Of a stretch of DNA of 64,000 nt, positions 1 to 11,596 are shown piece after piece. The notes below the pieces were generated by a model. It did not search any database. It saw nothing but the letters and a program-made list of their open reading frames with translations, and was not told the DNA's origin. Where the stretch lies: positions 96,327,666-96,391,665 of the forward strand of contig CM036162.1 in NCBI GenBank assembly GCA_020631735.1, read 5' to 3'. The position numbers and the translations under genes are program-made. Every line of letters begins with the position of its first letter. The stretch's first letter is position 1. The stretch is from Saccharum officinarum (lineage: Eukaryota; Streptophyta; Magnoliopsida; Poales; Poaceae).

Positions 1-1864
1 ATGTTGGCCAAAATTACTAAAATGCCCTCCAAGAGATGGTTGACCACCATTTGGCCCTAGAGTGATCTGGTTTGACCAATTAAAAAGTCTAGTTTAGAGA
101 TCTTGCATGGAGGAGCAACCTTAAGCAAAGTTGTAGAGAATTTCATAAGGAACAAAAGTTCTAATATGGCCATCTCATGAAAATGACCAGAACATGCTCA
201 AAAATGGCCCACAAGTCAGCTTGAGTGGTGATCAACACTTAGAAAAATTCTAAGTCTGGAATTTGGACTTTTCTGTTTCACTGTACCTCACTTTGACAGC
301 TTGTAACTCACAAACCAGACCAAACCAGTCCTTGAGCCAATTGACAAAGTTGTTGCCCACACATAGCTCTACAACATTGTCAATATCACCATCACCTGGT
401 TCTCAATAGTTTAGGAGATGCAGTGTCAAGAAAATCGGGTTTCAGTCGGCATTTTGACTGAAACTAAGTTTCAGTTTCAAGGGTCACCACTTTGGAGCCT
501 TGTAGTTTCAAATCCAGGCCGAACCAGTCCAAACTCCAATTGACAAACTTGTAGACCGCATGTAGCTCTACAAAATTGGTGTAATCATCTTCGACTAACT
601 CAAGCTGGTTTAGGAGATATTCTTCGTTGAAATCACGCTGTCAGTCTGTCTTTGAGGCTCGGTTTCAGTCACAAGCTCGAACACCGGCATGTCGTGGCGC
701 GCGGGCAGAAGAACGGCGACGCGTGGCGACCGAGCGCTGCCATTCCCTCCACGTCGCGAGCCCGGGCGTGAGTTGAACACCGAGCGGCCACCTCCACCCC
801 CCCCCTCACGCGCGCTCATTCTCTTCTTCCTTCCTCTCGCTCTGGCCGGGCTCACCGAGGCGGAAACCGGGACGCCATTGCCGCCATAGCCATCTCCGAG
901 CTCGCGCACTCACCACCGCTCGCCGAACCACGTCCATCCCTCCGCCTCCCCGTCCTACACCTCCTCGACCCGTTGGTAGGTTGGATTGAGCCTGAGGTGA
1001 GCCGCATTGCCGTTTCCGCCCGCTCACCGAAGCTCACCGGAGCTCCGCCATGTGCGGGTCACCGTGGCCAGCACCACACAGTAGTTCCCCGTCTGCCTTC
1101 ACCCACGTTTTCCCTCCCTGTCACGTGTAGATGCTAGGATGAAGATGTTACCGCCAGTATCGGGGCAGCCATGACGGAACGAGACCGTGCACGGCCGCGC
1201 CATGGCCGCCGGCCAGGTGCTCACGCGGTCAAGCGGTTCCGCTCCATTCCCGTCCGTGTGAGTGGTCTCGAGAGGTCCGCTAGGAGTCTAGGAAGGTGAC
1301 GCGCCCTTCGGTGGGTCGTGCGACGGCCGGGACTCGCCGGCGTACCGCCAGGCACCACGGCCGTCCGCCATCGCCGTCGGCCTAGGTGCTGCGGTGCATC
1401 AGCTTTGGGGAAAAGGGGTAGCCTCGGTGCGGTTAGGTCTGGGCAAGTCGCCGGTGAACTTGGATTGGTCGGAGGAGCCACCGACGGCGAGAAATTTCTC
1501 GCCGGAGCTCGTGGCCGCCGCTTCCCTGTCCTCTGTCCCTGACCGCGGGGACCCACCTGTCAGGTGCCGCGCGCGGGCGCGGGACGACCGAGCAGGCCGC
1601 GCGTGTGCGTCGCGGGCCGCGCGGGCGAGTCGCGGGCCGCGTCCTTTCCCGGGCCGGCCCAGTATAAAAGGAGATCTTTTTCTTTTTTATTTATGCTACA
1701 GAATTTTGGTTAAGTTTGGAAAATGTAGATCTAGGGTTTTAATGATCCAAAAATTATGAGATAAATTTTGTTAGGGTCTGCATGATGTGTAGTATTTTAG
1801 AAAAATATAAATCTGGTATGTGATGTTTGTTTTCTGGGATATTTTAAATAGGTCTTTGAAAATG
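1..1864 (+). repeat. Partial LTR of the long-LTR chromovirus family (third copy)
   Basis: This stretch is the reverse complement of about 28.67-30.53 kb and of the matching part of the LTR at 37.2-42.2 kb, with few differences. It is therefore a third copy of the same LTR family, here in + orientation. It is cut by the window edge on the left and the N gap on the right. It has AT-rich DNA to about 690, a GC-rich block at about 690-1660, a TATA box, then AT-rich DNA. The short GC-rich open frames inside it recur in all three copies and look non-coding. Whether it belongs to a full element or is a solo LTR cannot be told. Confidence 0.9.
1663..1670 (+). promoter_or_regulatory. LTR TATA box (TATAAAAG)
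   Basis: TATAAAAG lies exactly where the GC-rich part of the LTR ends and AT-rich leader-like DNA begins. The same box is conserved in the other two LTR copies on the - strand at 28857-28864 and 40333-40340. It is the likely Pol II core promoter (end of U3) of the family. Confidence 0.7.
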
Positions 1865-1964
1865 NNNNNNNNNNNNNNNNNNNNNNNNNNNNNNNNNNNN
1901 NNNNNNNNNNNNNNNNNNNNNNNNNNNNNNNNNNNNNNNNNNNNNNNNNNNNNNNNNNNNNNNN
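1865..1964. other. Assembly gap (100 N)
   Basis: Exactly 100 N, a scaffold placeholder of unknown true length. LTR sequence stops at its left edge and unrelated sequence starts at its right edge, so the junction is not evidence of a real boundary. Confidence 0.99.
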
Positions 1965-4228
1965 GATCCACAGTAAACAACAGGAGCTAGTCTCTGGGGT
2001 GCTCATGCCCATAGGGGTTCATGACTCCGCTCACCTTCCTCTCACCATTTGCTGAATCTCTCAATTCCCCTGCGCTGCATTCCTCTCTGGTCGCCTCCTT
2101 GCAACTCTATCCTTGTCCATGTCCAAGCCGCTGAGGAGAGGAGAACCTACATCTGTTGCTGTGGATGGTTTTGTTCAAAGAAGGCCACAAGGGGAAGGAG
2201 AAGGCGCTGTTGGCAAGGGTGAGTACGAGGTGACATGACCTCTGATAGTTCCTCATATCTGAGGTGGCGAGGTTTAAAGTTGTGTTTCTCCATTCATGGT
2301 GCCTGAGATCTGGCGGTGCTCGCTGGATGGGATTATTGGTTGCAGGTTTGCAGGGTCCTTCCTCTTCTCCCTGTTGTAGTGCTTGCGCACTGGATTGGTG
2401 CTGTAGTCCTCCCCTTTTCTCTGTAGAATCCTCTCTGTTTTTTTAGTTATGCTTTGTTTTCCTGAATTTTGAGATTGGGTTCAATGGTCTGATACAGGAG
2501 ATGTGCTCATATATGGTGAGTGTTCGTTTCTGTCAGATTACACGTGTTTTTCTTCAATTTTCCATGCCTTCCTATACTTTGTATATAATTTTGCCCAGAA
2601 GAATATAAGGTGTGACAGTGTGTCACAAACTAAGGGCCTGTTTGCATTGGATGGACTAAGTTTAGTCCATGCTAGTCAGCCCCCGCGCGTTGCCGCTGGG
2701 GTTAGGAAGAATTGTAATTGGAGTCGACAATATATTATCTGTATATACTGCTGTATTTATCATATTTGTCGATTAACATATCAAAATATAATAGCAACTT
2801 GAAAGTGTGTACATGTTCTCAATATATAGACAACATTAGAACTTTGGTAAGTTCTGTTTGTTCTTCAGGCTTCCGGCGTAGAATATCTGATAACAGAGGG
2901 CACAAACATTTTCGTTTTACACAGGAACACAGTCACGAAGCATAAACTCGCAATGACCCCGCTATGATGGCATATCCATAAAATCAAATAGAAATATGAT
3001 GATATATTCATAAAATCAAGTATAAATATATAGTGAATATTGGAATTTTTGAGATATCATGTAGGAGCTAATTGTCCCGTTTGTATTCATGTAGAAACAA
3101 AATGGGATAACTACCGGGAAGTGTTTTAGCCAACAAATAAACAACTAAAATATGGCATGGGCATCGTAGAAGTAAAAATGATTATGAAAAAAATCAAATC
3201 ACCTACAAATCTGCAAACAAACTAACTAAGCAAATGTTGTACAGAGAACATGAAGCCAAAAAACACACATAAATAATTTTTCGGGTATCATCAACTGATC
3301 TGTAGGGAATTCTGATCTCACATTCTCACCTCAAGAACCTGCCAAAGTGACCTCTATACTCATGGTTTTAAGCAACCAACCAACATGGACAAAAGGGGGC
3401 AACTCAAAATTAATTAAATCAACCCGTGCCGGCTTGGGGGGGGGGGAGCGGGGAGGGGAGGGGGTAATTGATCTGGTTGCCACTTACCAGTACCGTTTTT
3501 GTCCTGATGAAATGAAAATCAATTGTAAAAGTGATTGGAATGGAGGCTAGGAGCAAAAGAAGGCATGCGGAGTCACAAACAAAATAAGGGCACCCGTATC
3601 CTAAAGTAAAGATGATCATGCCTTATCAAATCGAATCAGCATATGAAAGAATGTCCAGCAAATACCAGCAGCAAGTCAGTAATACCAAGTAGAGTGCTGG
3701 CAAACGTGAGAACGAAAGCATATGGGCTAGTGGCACCTGCTGTAATCTACATAATGCTATGAGTCACCAAAAAGTGTGTTGACGTTGAATATGATCCAAA
3801 TCATACATCAGCAGGGCTAGCACGTCCAATGGGGTTGCAAATAACCCATAACACAACAAGAGCGTGAGTGAACTGACGAAACCGATCTAGAGACCGGACC
3901 GATTTTAGGCTCGTTCTATGCGTAGGAAACTTCCAAACACCTTTCAGGATGACCCGTCAGGGAAGGAGCACGTGGAGGATGTCCTAGAACCAGCAAGGTC
4001 GCCTAAAACGCCGCCAAATCTCGTCGGAGACGTGACGAATAGCAGGATAGAGAGGAGAGAGAGAGGGGGGGGGGGGTAAAAGAGGTTTGTGGATGTGTTT
4101 TTAACGATTAAAGGTTGGATCCTTCAATCGGTCGTGATCCTCTTAAATATATAGATGGCGTTTCAACTCTGACTCCTATGTGCAATGCACTGGCAGGTAG
4201 CTTCTTTTTATGTCATTTCTTAAAATAA
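1965..4228. other. Intergenic sequence without a supported gene
   Basis: I see no convincing gene. Around 2117-2220 there is a short open stretch ending in a good splice-donor context (AAGGGTGAGTAC), which could be a lone exon fragment, but nothing upstream survives past the gap. At 2630-2660 the sequence TAAGGGCCTGTTTG followed by a small inverted repeat (GGACTAAG / TTTAGTCC) looks like one end of a Tourist- or hAT-type MITE; the other end was not found. The rest is AT-rich with a poly-G/GA tract near 3436-3465 and another near 4045-4078. Confidence 0.5.
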
Positions 4229-5353
4229 ATTTGGAGCCGATAAAATTACGATGCAACTAGCGCCCGAAAGTCCGACGCGAGCACGCGTCCGGACACCCCA
4301 GGGCCCAAGGACCACCTATCTGATGCGGATAGAACGAGTGCGCCCCTGTGTGCGGCCCATCCCCCGTTGCGCCGCCGTGCCTCATCGCGTCGCCATCCCC
4401 TGCGCGCCCGTTGCCCTCCACGCCCCATCCCCACCATGCTCCATCACCCCGAATGTCTAGTGAGAAAATTTTCTATCGGAAAGATTTGTTGCAACATGGA
4501 GCAATGCAAGATGCAAACATCAAAAACATTACTTGTTTACAACATCAAAAGAAGTCTACTGCAACATCAGAACAAAGCTACTGCAATGCGAGATGCAAGA
4601 TCAGAAAAAAAACTAATGCGACAAAGAAATATTATTTGTTGCAACATCAGAACATAACTATTGCAACAAAACAGAATAAAGCGCAATGCGAGAAAGCAAC
4701 GTCAGAAAAAAAAACTAATGCAACAAAGAAATATTACTTGTTGCAACATCAGAACAAGGCTACTGCAATGCGAGATGCAACAAAAACAAAAACAAAAACA
4801 AAAACATGAGACTAATGCATCAAAAGAAAATATTACTTGTTACAACAACAAAACAAGGCTACTGCAACGGAACTTGCCGGAACCCTAGCCATCGCCGCGT
4901 CCCTTAAATCCAGAGGAGGAGGAGCGCTCAAATCCAGAGAAGGAGGAGGAGGAGCGCTCATATCCAGAGAAGAATCGATCTACCTCGTCGGAGCCGCCGC
5001 TGTTGTCCTCGTCTCCAGTGAAAGGAGCGGGAGCCGTGTGGCTGGGGGCGTGGGGTACCAATGGAGATCGGGGGGGGGGGAGAGAGGAGCACCAGTGGAC
5101 GGGCGGGGCGGCATCGAACTGGCCGTGGCGTCCGTCTTGCCTGGCGGGGCGGCAGTAGAATGGAGAGTAACGGCTACGGAAGTGAGCGATGAGAGGATAA
5201 GGATGAGTGCGGCGGACAGCGTCCGGGAGACGACGTGCGGCGGGGGCGGGTGGTTCGGCGCGGCTTTGGGTGTGTCCGTCCGATAAAACTATTGACTTAA
5301 TAGCTTCGTTTCCAAACCAGGCTTCATTGGGACGTACCCGATCGGCTCCAACC
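4229..5353. mobile_element. Candidate non-autonomous DNA transposon with internal GCAACA-rich repeats
   Basis: The outer ends carry an 11-bp inverted match (TTGGAGCCGAT near 4230; its complement near 5340). Just inside are further inverted matches (CGGACACCC near 4288; GGGTGTGTCCG near 5267). Between them lies an AT-rich block of imperfect direct repeats (4480-4860) and a GC-rich half (4860-5285). This arrangement is like Mutator-type non-autonomous elements of grasses, but no clean target duplication was seen. The open frames across it on both strands look like compositional artefacts. Confidence 0.35.
4480..4860. repeat. Imperfect direct repeats containing TTGCAACATCAGAACA
   Basis: A unit of roughly 100 bp recurs about three times with variation. 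It holds AAACTAATGC(G/A)ACAAAGAAATATTA, then TTGTTGCAACATCAGAACA, then ACTGCAATGCGAGATGC. Copies are best seen at about 4608-4700 and 4710-4800, with a further degenerate copy at about 4810-4870. The units end in runs of A. Confidence 0.6.
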
Positions 5354-5746
5354 ATTGTTTAGCCGAATCTTCAGAGCCATGCTTATACATGTGAATGCTG
5401 CATTTCCTAGGTCCTAGGATGCATGTGATCTGAATATGGTCGTTTCCTATGGTCCCGTGGTTAGGTGTCGAGCGAGTTCAGATGCTATGCAGTGCATTCA
5501 GCTGTCCCAGGTCGAAACAAAGGTTGATCAGGAACACGGGATCGATCAGTGGCTGGAGTTCATCTAGCCACTCACCGACCAGGCTTACAATGATTCTCTT
5601 GCGCTGCTGCCGACGCCCACTTGTGCGTCTTGGTATCTCACGACCTTCTCATCCGAAAGGCATCTTGTCCCAATCAACCTGCCACAGTGGCGAGAATGGA
5701 ATCGTTCGAAGCCAACAAACTCTAGTGGTTAGGATACAGCTCATGC
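5354..5746. other. Upstream region of the GDSL gene
   Basis: About 390 bp between the candidate transposon and the GDSL start codon. I see no clear TATA box close to the start. Around 5486-5710 one + frame reads fairly openly with two stops, which could be a decayed coding fragment, but I do not recognise it. Confidence 0.4.
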
Positions 5747-7325
5747 ATGGAGCGCGGCGGTACCGCAATGTCGCTGCTGCTGCTGCTGCTCGTGCTCGTC
5801 GTGTCGGTGTCGCCATGGCAGGCCGTCGGGGCGGCGGCAGGCGGCAGGGGCGGCAGGCCGCGGGTGCCGGCCATCCTGGTGTTCGGCGACTCCATCGTCG
5901 ACACGGGCAACAACAACGCCGTCCTCACGCTCACCAAGTCCAACTTCAGGCCATACGGCAAGGACCTCAACGGCGGCGTCCCCACCGGCCGCTTCTCCAA
6001 CGGCCGGGTTCCGACGGACTTCGTAGGTTCGTGTCTCCACTACTCCACCTCCACTTCCCGCTCCAACTCGACTACGAAGCTAACGAACGAACAATCACTG
6101 TGTATATGAATGCCTGTAAAACGACATTGCCGTGACAACGCTTGTGTCTAGCTTCACGGCTCGGCTTGAAAGACCTGGTTCCGGCGTATCTTGGCACTGA
6201 CCTCACCGACGACGATCTCTGCACTGGCGTCAGCTTCGCTTCTGGGGGCACCGGCTACGACCCCCTCACCTCCACTCTCGTGGTAATTAAACAACCAAAC
6301 GATCAGTCCCATGTTCTCTGGTCTGGTGTCCTGACGTTGAAATGCCGCGCCTTGCATTGTTCGTTGTTTCAGGCGGTCCTGCCGATGCAGGAGGAGCTCA
6401 ACATGTTTGCCGAGTACAAGGAGAAGCTCGCAGGGGTCGTCGGAGATGCGGCCGCCGCGGGGATCGTCGCCGACAGCCTGTTCCTTGTCTGCGCCGGGTC
6501 AGACGACATCGCCAACAACTACTACCTCGCCCCTGTCAGACCTCTGCAGTACGACATCTCGGCATACGTGGATTTCCTTGTTCAGCAGGCTTGCGACTTC
6601 ATGAGGGTGAAATCTTCTTTCCCGCTCGCAACGCAGCACCTCATTCAATTCAATTCTTACTCTATCCCTCTCTCTAAAAACAACAAGTGTTGGAGTTACT
6701 GAATTTTTTTCACCAATCTGCATATATTCACGTCTTGTCGTGTCTGCTCATGATTGGCGTCGGTATTGTCACTGCAGCAACTGTACCAGCAAGGGGCCAG
6801 GAGGATCGCGATCCTGGGGATGCCGCCGGTCGGGTGCGTGCCGTCGCAGCGGACCCTCGCCGGCGGCCTCGCCAGGGACTGCGACCCGGCTTGCAACCAC
6901 GCGGCGCAGCTGTACAACTCCAGGCTGAAGGAGGAGATCGCGCGGCTCCAGAAGGAGTTGCAGTGCCAGAAGATCGGCTACGTGGACATCTACGACATCC
7001 TGCAGGACATGATCACGAACCCCTGCAAATACGGTGCGCGCCTCGATTGCCTTGGCCGCCATCGTGTACTGACTCTGAGCCTCTGACCTGTGAATATGAT
7101 GGCTCCCTCGTTGGTCGCATTGCATTTGCAGGCTTCGAGGTGTCGACGAGAGGATGCTGCGGCACCGGGGAGTTCGAGGTGTCGCTCCTGTGCAACCAGG
7201 TGACGGCGGCGACGTGCCCCGACGACCGGAAGTATGTCTTCTGGGACAGCTTCCATCCTACCGAGAGAGCATACGAGATTATCGTGGACTACCTGTTCCC
7301 AAGATACGTAGAGAACCTACTATGA
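5747..7325 (+). CDS. GDSL-motif esterase/lipase (plant SGNH hydrolase), five exons
   Basis: Exons by GT/AG borders and family alignment are 5747-6026, 6152-6282, 6373-6606, 6778-7033 and 7132-7325: 1,095 nt, 364 residues, a normal length and the usual five-exon layout for plant GDSL lipases. Residues about 8-30 form a hydrophobic signal peptide, so the enzyme is probably secreted or apoplastic. The block I nucleophile motif [11 protein letters not shown] (Ser49) is present, as are the glycine-rich [10 protein letters not shown] block, the [10 protein letters not shown] block with its Asn, and the C-terminal [12 protein letters not shown] block (Asp339, His342). A catalytic Ser-Asp-His triad is therefore intact. 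The family hydrolyses acyl esters such as lipids, cutin or xylan acetyl groups; the substrate cannot be read from sequence. The start could instead be Met8 (5768), just before the leucine run. No frameshift or stop was seen. Confidence 0.93.
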
Positions 7326-7578
7326 TTGTTGCTGCTTACCGTCGCTTACTTGCATTTCTGTTCCAACTGCTGGTTATCTTCATTCGTTTCTGTATGAGCA
7401 GAGGAAACACAAAAAAAAAGTTTGAGTTCTAAAGCAAAAGCTCAATTGCAGGGAGTTTAGTGTTGTATCAGTCCACTTATATATATAGTACATACAATAT
7501 GCTACAATTTACATTTTACGGTCAAGGAGAAGGTTGCTAGTGCTCCCTTCAAAGGGCATATGCACGATGAGATCAACT
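7326..7578. other. 3' flank of the GDSL gene
   Basis: Probable 3' UTR and intergenic DNA. No canonical AATAAA and no other gene was seen. Confidence 0.4.
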
Positions 7579-7664
7579 AAGAAATTCGAATTGTCCTCAC
7601 CTGCTTTTTAATATAGTCGGCAGCTCTTCTATCTGATTTGTTTCAAAAAGAAATTCGAATTGTC
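7579..7664 (+). mobile_element. Minute 5'-truncated LINE insertion with 17-bp target duplication
   Basis: The 17-bp sequence AAGAAATTCGAATTGTC is at 7579-7595 and again, unchanged, at 7648-7664. The 52 bp between them contain TTTTTAATATAGTCGGCAGCTCT, the same 3' end seen in the larger LINE at about 10343-10363 (TTTTTAATATAATCGGCAG). This is the product of target-primed reverse transcription that stopped after about 50 bases. Confidence 0.85.
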
Positions 7665-7909
7665 TAGGGTGATATCGCTGATGAGACGAGAATGCGTGCA
7701 TTCGAAAGAAGTGACACCCAGTCCAGTTCTCAGAATTCAGCAATGACGGCTTGTTGCAAGTTGTAAAGCTTGTTTTGTTTGTTGTTTATTTGTTCTGTGG
7801 AAGAAGTTCAAGAATCAAGATTAGGCTCACGAGCTAGAGCTGCTCCGTTAATTGCATGAGTGAAAAGCTCCCTTGGCTTGGCTCATTGAAGAATATAAAA
7901 GAGTCGAAC
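7665..7909. other. Intergenic, nothing recognised
   Basis: Ordinary mixed-composition DNA between two LINE insertions. No gene or element boundary seen. Confidence 0.4.
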
Positions 7910-10382
7910 AACTAATAAGAGTCGTCCTTCTCAAGGCGACACGGGCGGCACCCAACCCGCGCTGCCAGCATCTCTCCTGATCGCTCTTGCCTTGCTGCCG
8001 CTCGAGCAGGTAGCTGGGAAGCCCGCGTGACTGCGAGGAAGGCGGCAGTGGTGCTTTTTTCTCTCCTCCCACTGCCTACGGCGCAACTTCGTAGCGGCGA
8101 CCTGTACTCCTGCGGCGGCAATGGTGAGGTCCGGCGGCGGCGGGGAGCTCTGGTGCCACCTTGTGTGGATCCGGCAAAGCATGGAGGGAGCCGCGCAGAG
8201 AGGCTCGATGGAGGTGGAGGGAGCCACGCAGGGCGCTGCTCGACGTCGAGGTCCGGCGGCCAGATCCGGTCCCCTCTGGGCTGGATCTGCGTGTGTAGGG
8301 GTTGATGGCGGCGGCCCGACGACGGTCATCACCCTGGAGGTACGTTCTCGCGGCGGAGTCTCGTGGCCGTGCTCTGCAACTTGGCGGCAGTGGCGCATGG
8401 CGACCGACGGCGTCGGACTTCGAGCGGCTTGGGGACTGGCTCGTGGCTCGGGCTTGTTTAGCCCTGCGCTCTGGCGATGGCAAGGTCGAGCGCCATGCCA
8501 CGCTTGGCTACGGCGGCATTGAGGTCCATGCAGGGGGTGGGGAGCCTTGGTGAAAGCTTTGCCCTTCCTCGGGCCGATGACGGCGACGCCTCCGGACGTC
8601 GTTTACTTCCTGAGCGACCATCGATCTGCCCTCTCCCCTTGCGTGGCGCTTTCTTCCTGACGGTACAAACCTTGGCCTTCTAGTTAGGCGACGGCGACGC
8701 TTGTGGCGTCACTCTCTTCGTCGGAGGCGTCGCTTGGAAGCTCGTGCTATGCCAACCTGTGGTGGTTGCCGACAAGATAGAGATAGAGATCTAGTTGAGG
8801 ATTCCGGGTATAGTGTCCATGGTGTCGGAAGGTGGCCACAAAGAAGGCGTTGGCGAAGTGATTGGAGGGTTTGGCATCTGCTTGTGAAGAGCGATGGTCT
8901 TGGTGGGACCGTGCGCTAGTTGCGCCCATGAAGATGACGAGGAGGCTGGCGTGGGCGGCACCCACAAAGTTAGCGAGGAAGCTGACGTGGAAGGTGGTGG
9001 CATAGTTATCGATTCCATTCCGGTATGGCCAGAATGACCGAAACGCCTCGTACCGGCCACCAGAGCGGAACAAAACTCGCGGCATCCCGTACCGCCTTCT
9101 ATGCCGGGCGATTCCAGTCGTTCCGGACAAATCCGGCAGTTCCGGACGGAATCACGCCTGTCGTTAATCTCGGTACCGGAAGAAAGGATGAAATCAAACA
9201 TGGAGAGCTTTCGACAACAGAGAAGAAAGAGGACGATGCACGGTAGAGGTATCGACCGGTCGGCAACAGCCCAAGCACTCACCAGCCATAGTGAATCTGG
9301 AACTCTCGCGAGTGCGGAGGATCCACATCGAGCGCAGCAGGCAGCAGCCCTCATCTATCGGCGACGGCGGCGGCCGTAGGGTACGCCTGCGAGGCACTCG
9401 ATTGGGAATTTGGGATGCGCTGACTAGTGTTGTTCAATGCCTTTCATGTGTTTCTGCAGCTGAGTTTTCACAGGCCAACGTAGCTTGGGCCGCTGTTGGG
9501 CCTGTGCCGAACTGTCGATGCTTTATATGTGCTTTAGTGTTTATTAAATTTATTTGTATAGTTTGTTTATATGTATATACATAAATATATTATTAAATTA
9601 TTAAATCTGGAACGATACACTGGAATGCACCGGTATCGGCACGTTCCATTCCAATGGGTAAACCGGAATGGGCACCGGAATGGAATCGATAAGTTAGGGT
9701 GGTGGTCAGCAGTGCGTTGCCGAGGTGACCTATGTGGTTTGGCGGCGGGGTTCCCGCTAAGTGGCGGCCGCTCCGGCGTAAAGAGGTTTTTCTAACTAGC
9801 GACTGGAGGACCCATGTGACACTTCTGTCTTTGATGAGGCAGTAGGTTGTTGGAAACTACAGTGTACTCGCATGGATCTCAGTGGACATGATCGGCTTGG
9901 TGAACGTCAGAGGCAGTTGCTCATGTATTGGATTGGCAGCTTGCAGCGGACTATGGCGTCTAGTGCTGGTCCGGTGTGGTGCATTGTCTTGACAGGCGGC
10001 GCAAGTGGATCCGATTGCAGGAGGGCTACATGGCTTGCAGTGATCTACGACGGCTAGCCCTGCTTGGCAGCAAGCTAGCTCTATGTGGGTCATCGTCGGT
10101 GACGACGACGTTTTCGTCCTGACGTCCTCGTCGTCTGGGGTTTTGACATTGTAGTCTGGTGACCGGTTAGTGTGCTAGAGTTGGTAGTGGTTCTTTTTTC
10201 TAAGTTGAGCTTCGGCTTTGTGCGGTTTGCGTCAATGTCTCAATCCAACCGACCAAGTTGTTTTTTCCCCTTTTGTTGAGTTTATTTTTCGACGTGCTTG
10301 TTGGTCGCTATTGTATCGTTGTGTTTACTTTAAGCTTTCTTCTTTTTAATATAATCGGCAGCCGTATAAAAAAACTAATAAG
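7910..10382 (+). mobile_element. LINE (L1-like) copy lacking ORF2, with target duplication
   Basis: AACTAATAAG occurs at 7910-7919 and at 10373-10382 and flanks the element, so the body is about 7920-10372. The 5' part is GC-rich, like LINE 5' leaders in grasses. The 3' part (about 10100-10372) is T-rich and ends TTTTTAATATAATCGGCAGCCGTATAAAAAA, the typical grass L1 tail. No endonuclease or reverse-transcriptase motif was found in any frame, so it is either internally deleted or a non-autonomous LINE derivative. A second element appears to be nested at 9007-9691. Confidence 0.7.
9007..9691. mobile_element. Probable hAT-like non-autonomous transposon nested in the LINE
   Basis: The left end TATCGATTCCATTCCGGT (9007-9024) is the inverted complement of the right end ACCGGAATGGAATCGATA (9674-9691). 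Internal GGAA/TTCC-rich motifs such as TTCCGG recur in both orientations near both ends. The flanks share only AGTT, so the target duplication is unclear. No transposase is encoded. Confidence 0.6.
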
Positions 10383-11335
10383 TCGAGTCGAGCAAGCTCT
10401 GAGCCATGAGCTTTCTGTTTAGCCCTAATCCCAATCGTCACCCCGACACCCATTGCACGGAGCCAGCGATTTCTCTCTCTCTGTTTTTTTTTTATCAAAC
10501 GGAGCCGGCGATCAGCTGCTCCGCCAGACGCCCGACGCCCGCACAGCCAGCCGCACGTCCTACAGAACTAACGGCAAACCGATGGCTGATGGCCGGCGCT
10601 CCTGTCCTGCCTCCCAACGACCCTACCCAAGCCATTGGGCCACTGCACGTAGAACGGCCTTTCCCACGCTAGCTGCCATTGAATCGTAGGCCGCAGCCCG
10701 CAGCCACCGAGCCGCGGGAACACGGCGTCACCGTGACAGCCTCTTTTTCTTTTCAGTCGGTCCTTCGTTGTTTCCATCCTCCTCTCCTCTAGTTTGTTAC
10801 TACTACCATTTCATTTGCGATGAGTGATGTATATAGTATATAGATTATCATGTAAATCCGGAGTCCTCGAGTGCTAAACCATCTGAACTATACTCACGGA
10901 GATCAAATTCAATAGTTGGCGATTGGTGGAACTAATAGTTAGCATGTGCTAACTAATAGTTGATCTATTATCAGATATGTATGAATTAACTATTAGTAAT
11001 TTTAGCTGCTAGTTCTTGGTGCAAGTGGATATACTTGCTCATAGTATAACCATCAAAGGCTATTTAGCAGGAGTCCGTAATTATTGAAGATTTTACATCA
11101 TGCCAGAAAATGTTTTTTTACAAAGCACTGGAACATTATTATTTTAATTTGAGGTAATCATAATGGTTAATTTACTGTTATGTTAGTTATTTGGTTGTAC
11201 TATTATGATCTTTTTTGCAAACTAACATATGTTGTAAGTTATTTTTTATACTACTAGACCCGTGATCATGTTTGTGTGGGGGCCTTTAAAATTACGGAGG
11301 TCCGTGAATAAATTATTGAACTGAGGAATTCTTAA
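10383..11335. other. Intergenic, no gene supported
   Basis: GC-rich to about 10790, then AT-rich. Short open frames at 10406-10689 do not resemble any protein I know. No element boundaries were recognised. Confidence 0.4.
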
Positions 11336-11596
11336 TACTCCATCCATTCCAAATTATAAAACATTCCCAGGATCTTGGAGAGTCAAAGCATCTTAAGTTT
11401 GACCAAAATTATAGAGAAAATTATAAAAATTTATAACATCAAATAGATATACTATGAAAATATAATTAATGAAGAATCTAATGATACTTAATTGATGTCA
11501 TAAATATTATTATCTTATCATATAAATTTGGTCAAACTTGAGATTCTTTGACTACAAGATTCTTGAAATGTCTTATAATTTGAGATGGAGGGAGTA
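11336..11596. mobile_element. Stowaway-like MITE
   Basis: The 257-bp body (11338-11594) begins CTCCATCCATTCCAAATTATAA and ends with its near-complement TTATAATTTGAGATGGAGGGAG. It is flanked by TA on both sides (11336-11337, 11595-11596), the Tc1/Mariner target. It has an AT-rich interior, no coding capacity and the classic Stowaway end CTCCxTCC. Confidence 0.9.

Noticed and set aside
1771..2012. Open frames spanning the N gap (also 57746-57937)
   Set aside because: They exist only because N is translated as X.
5449..6135. Alternative 228-residue frame over the GDSL first exon
   Set aside because: It is in the wrong frame relative to the conserved GDSL blocks and runs through intron 1.
8076..8553. 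GC-rich frames near 8.1-8.5 kb as a host gene
   Set aside because: They lie inside the LINE bounded by AACTAATAAG duplications, have overlapping shadow frames and no recognisable domain.
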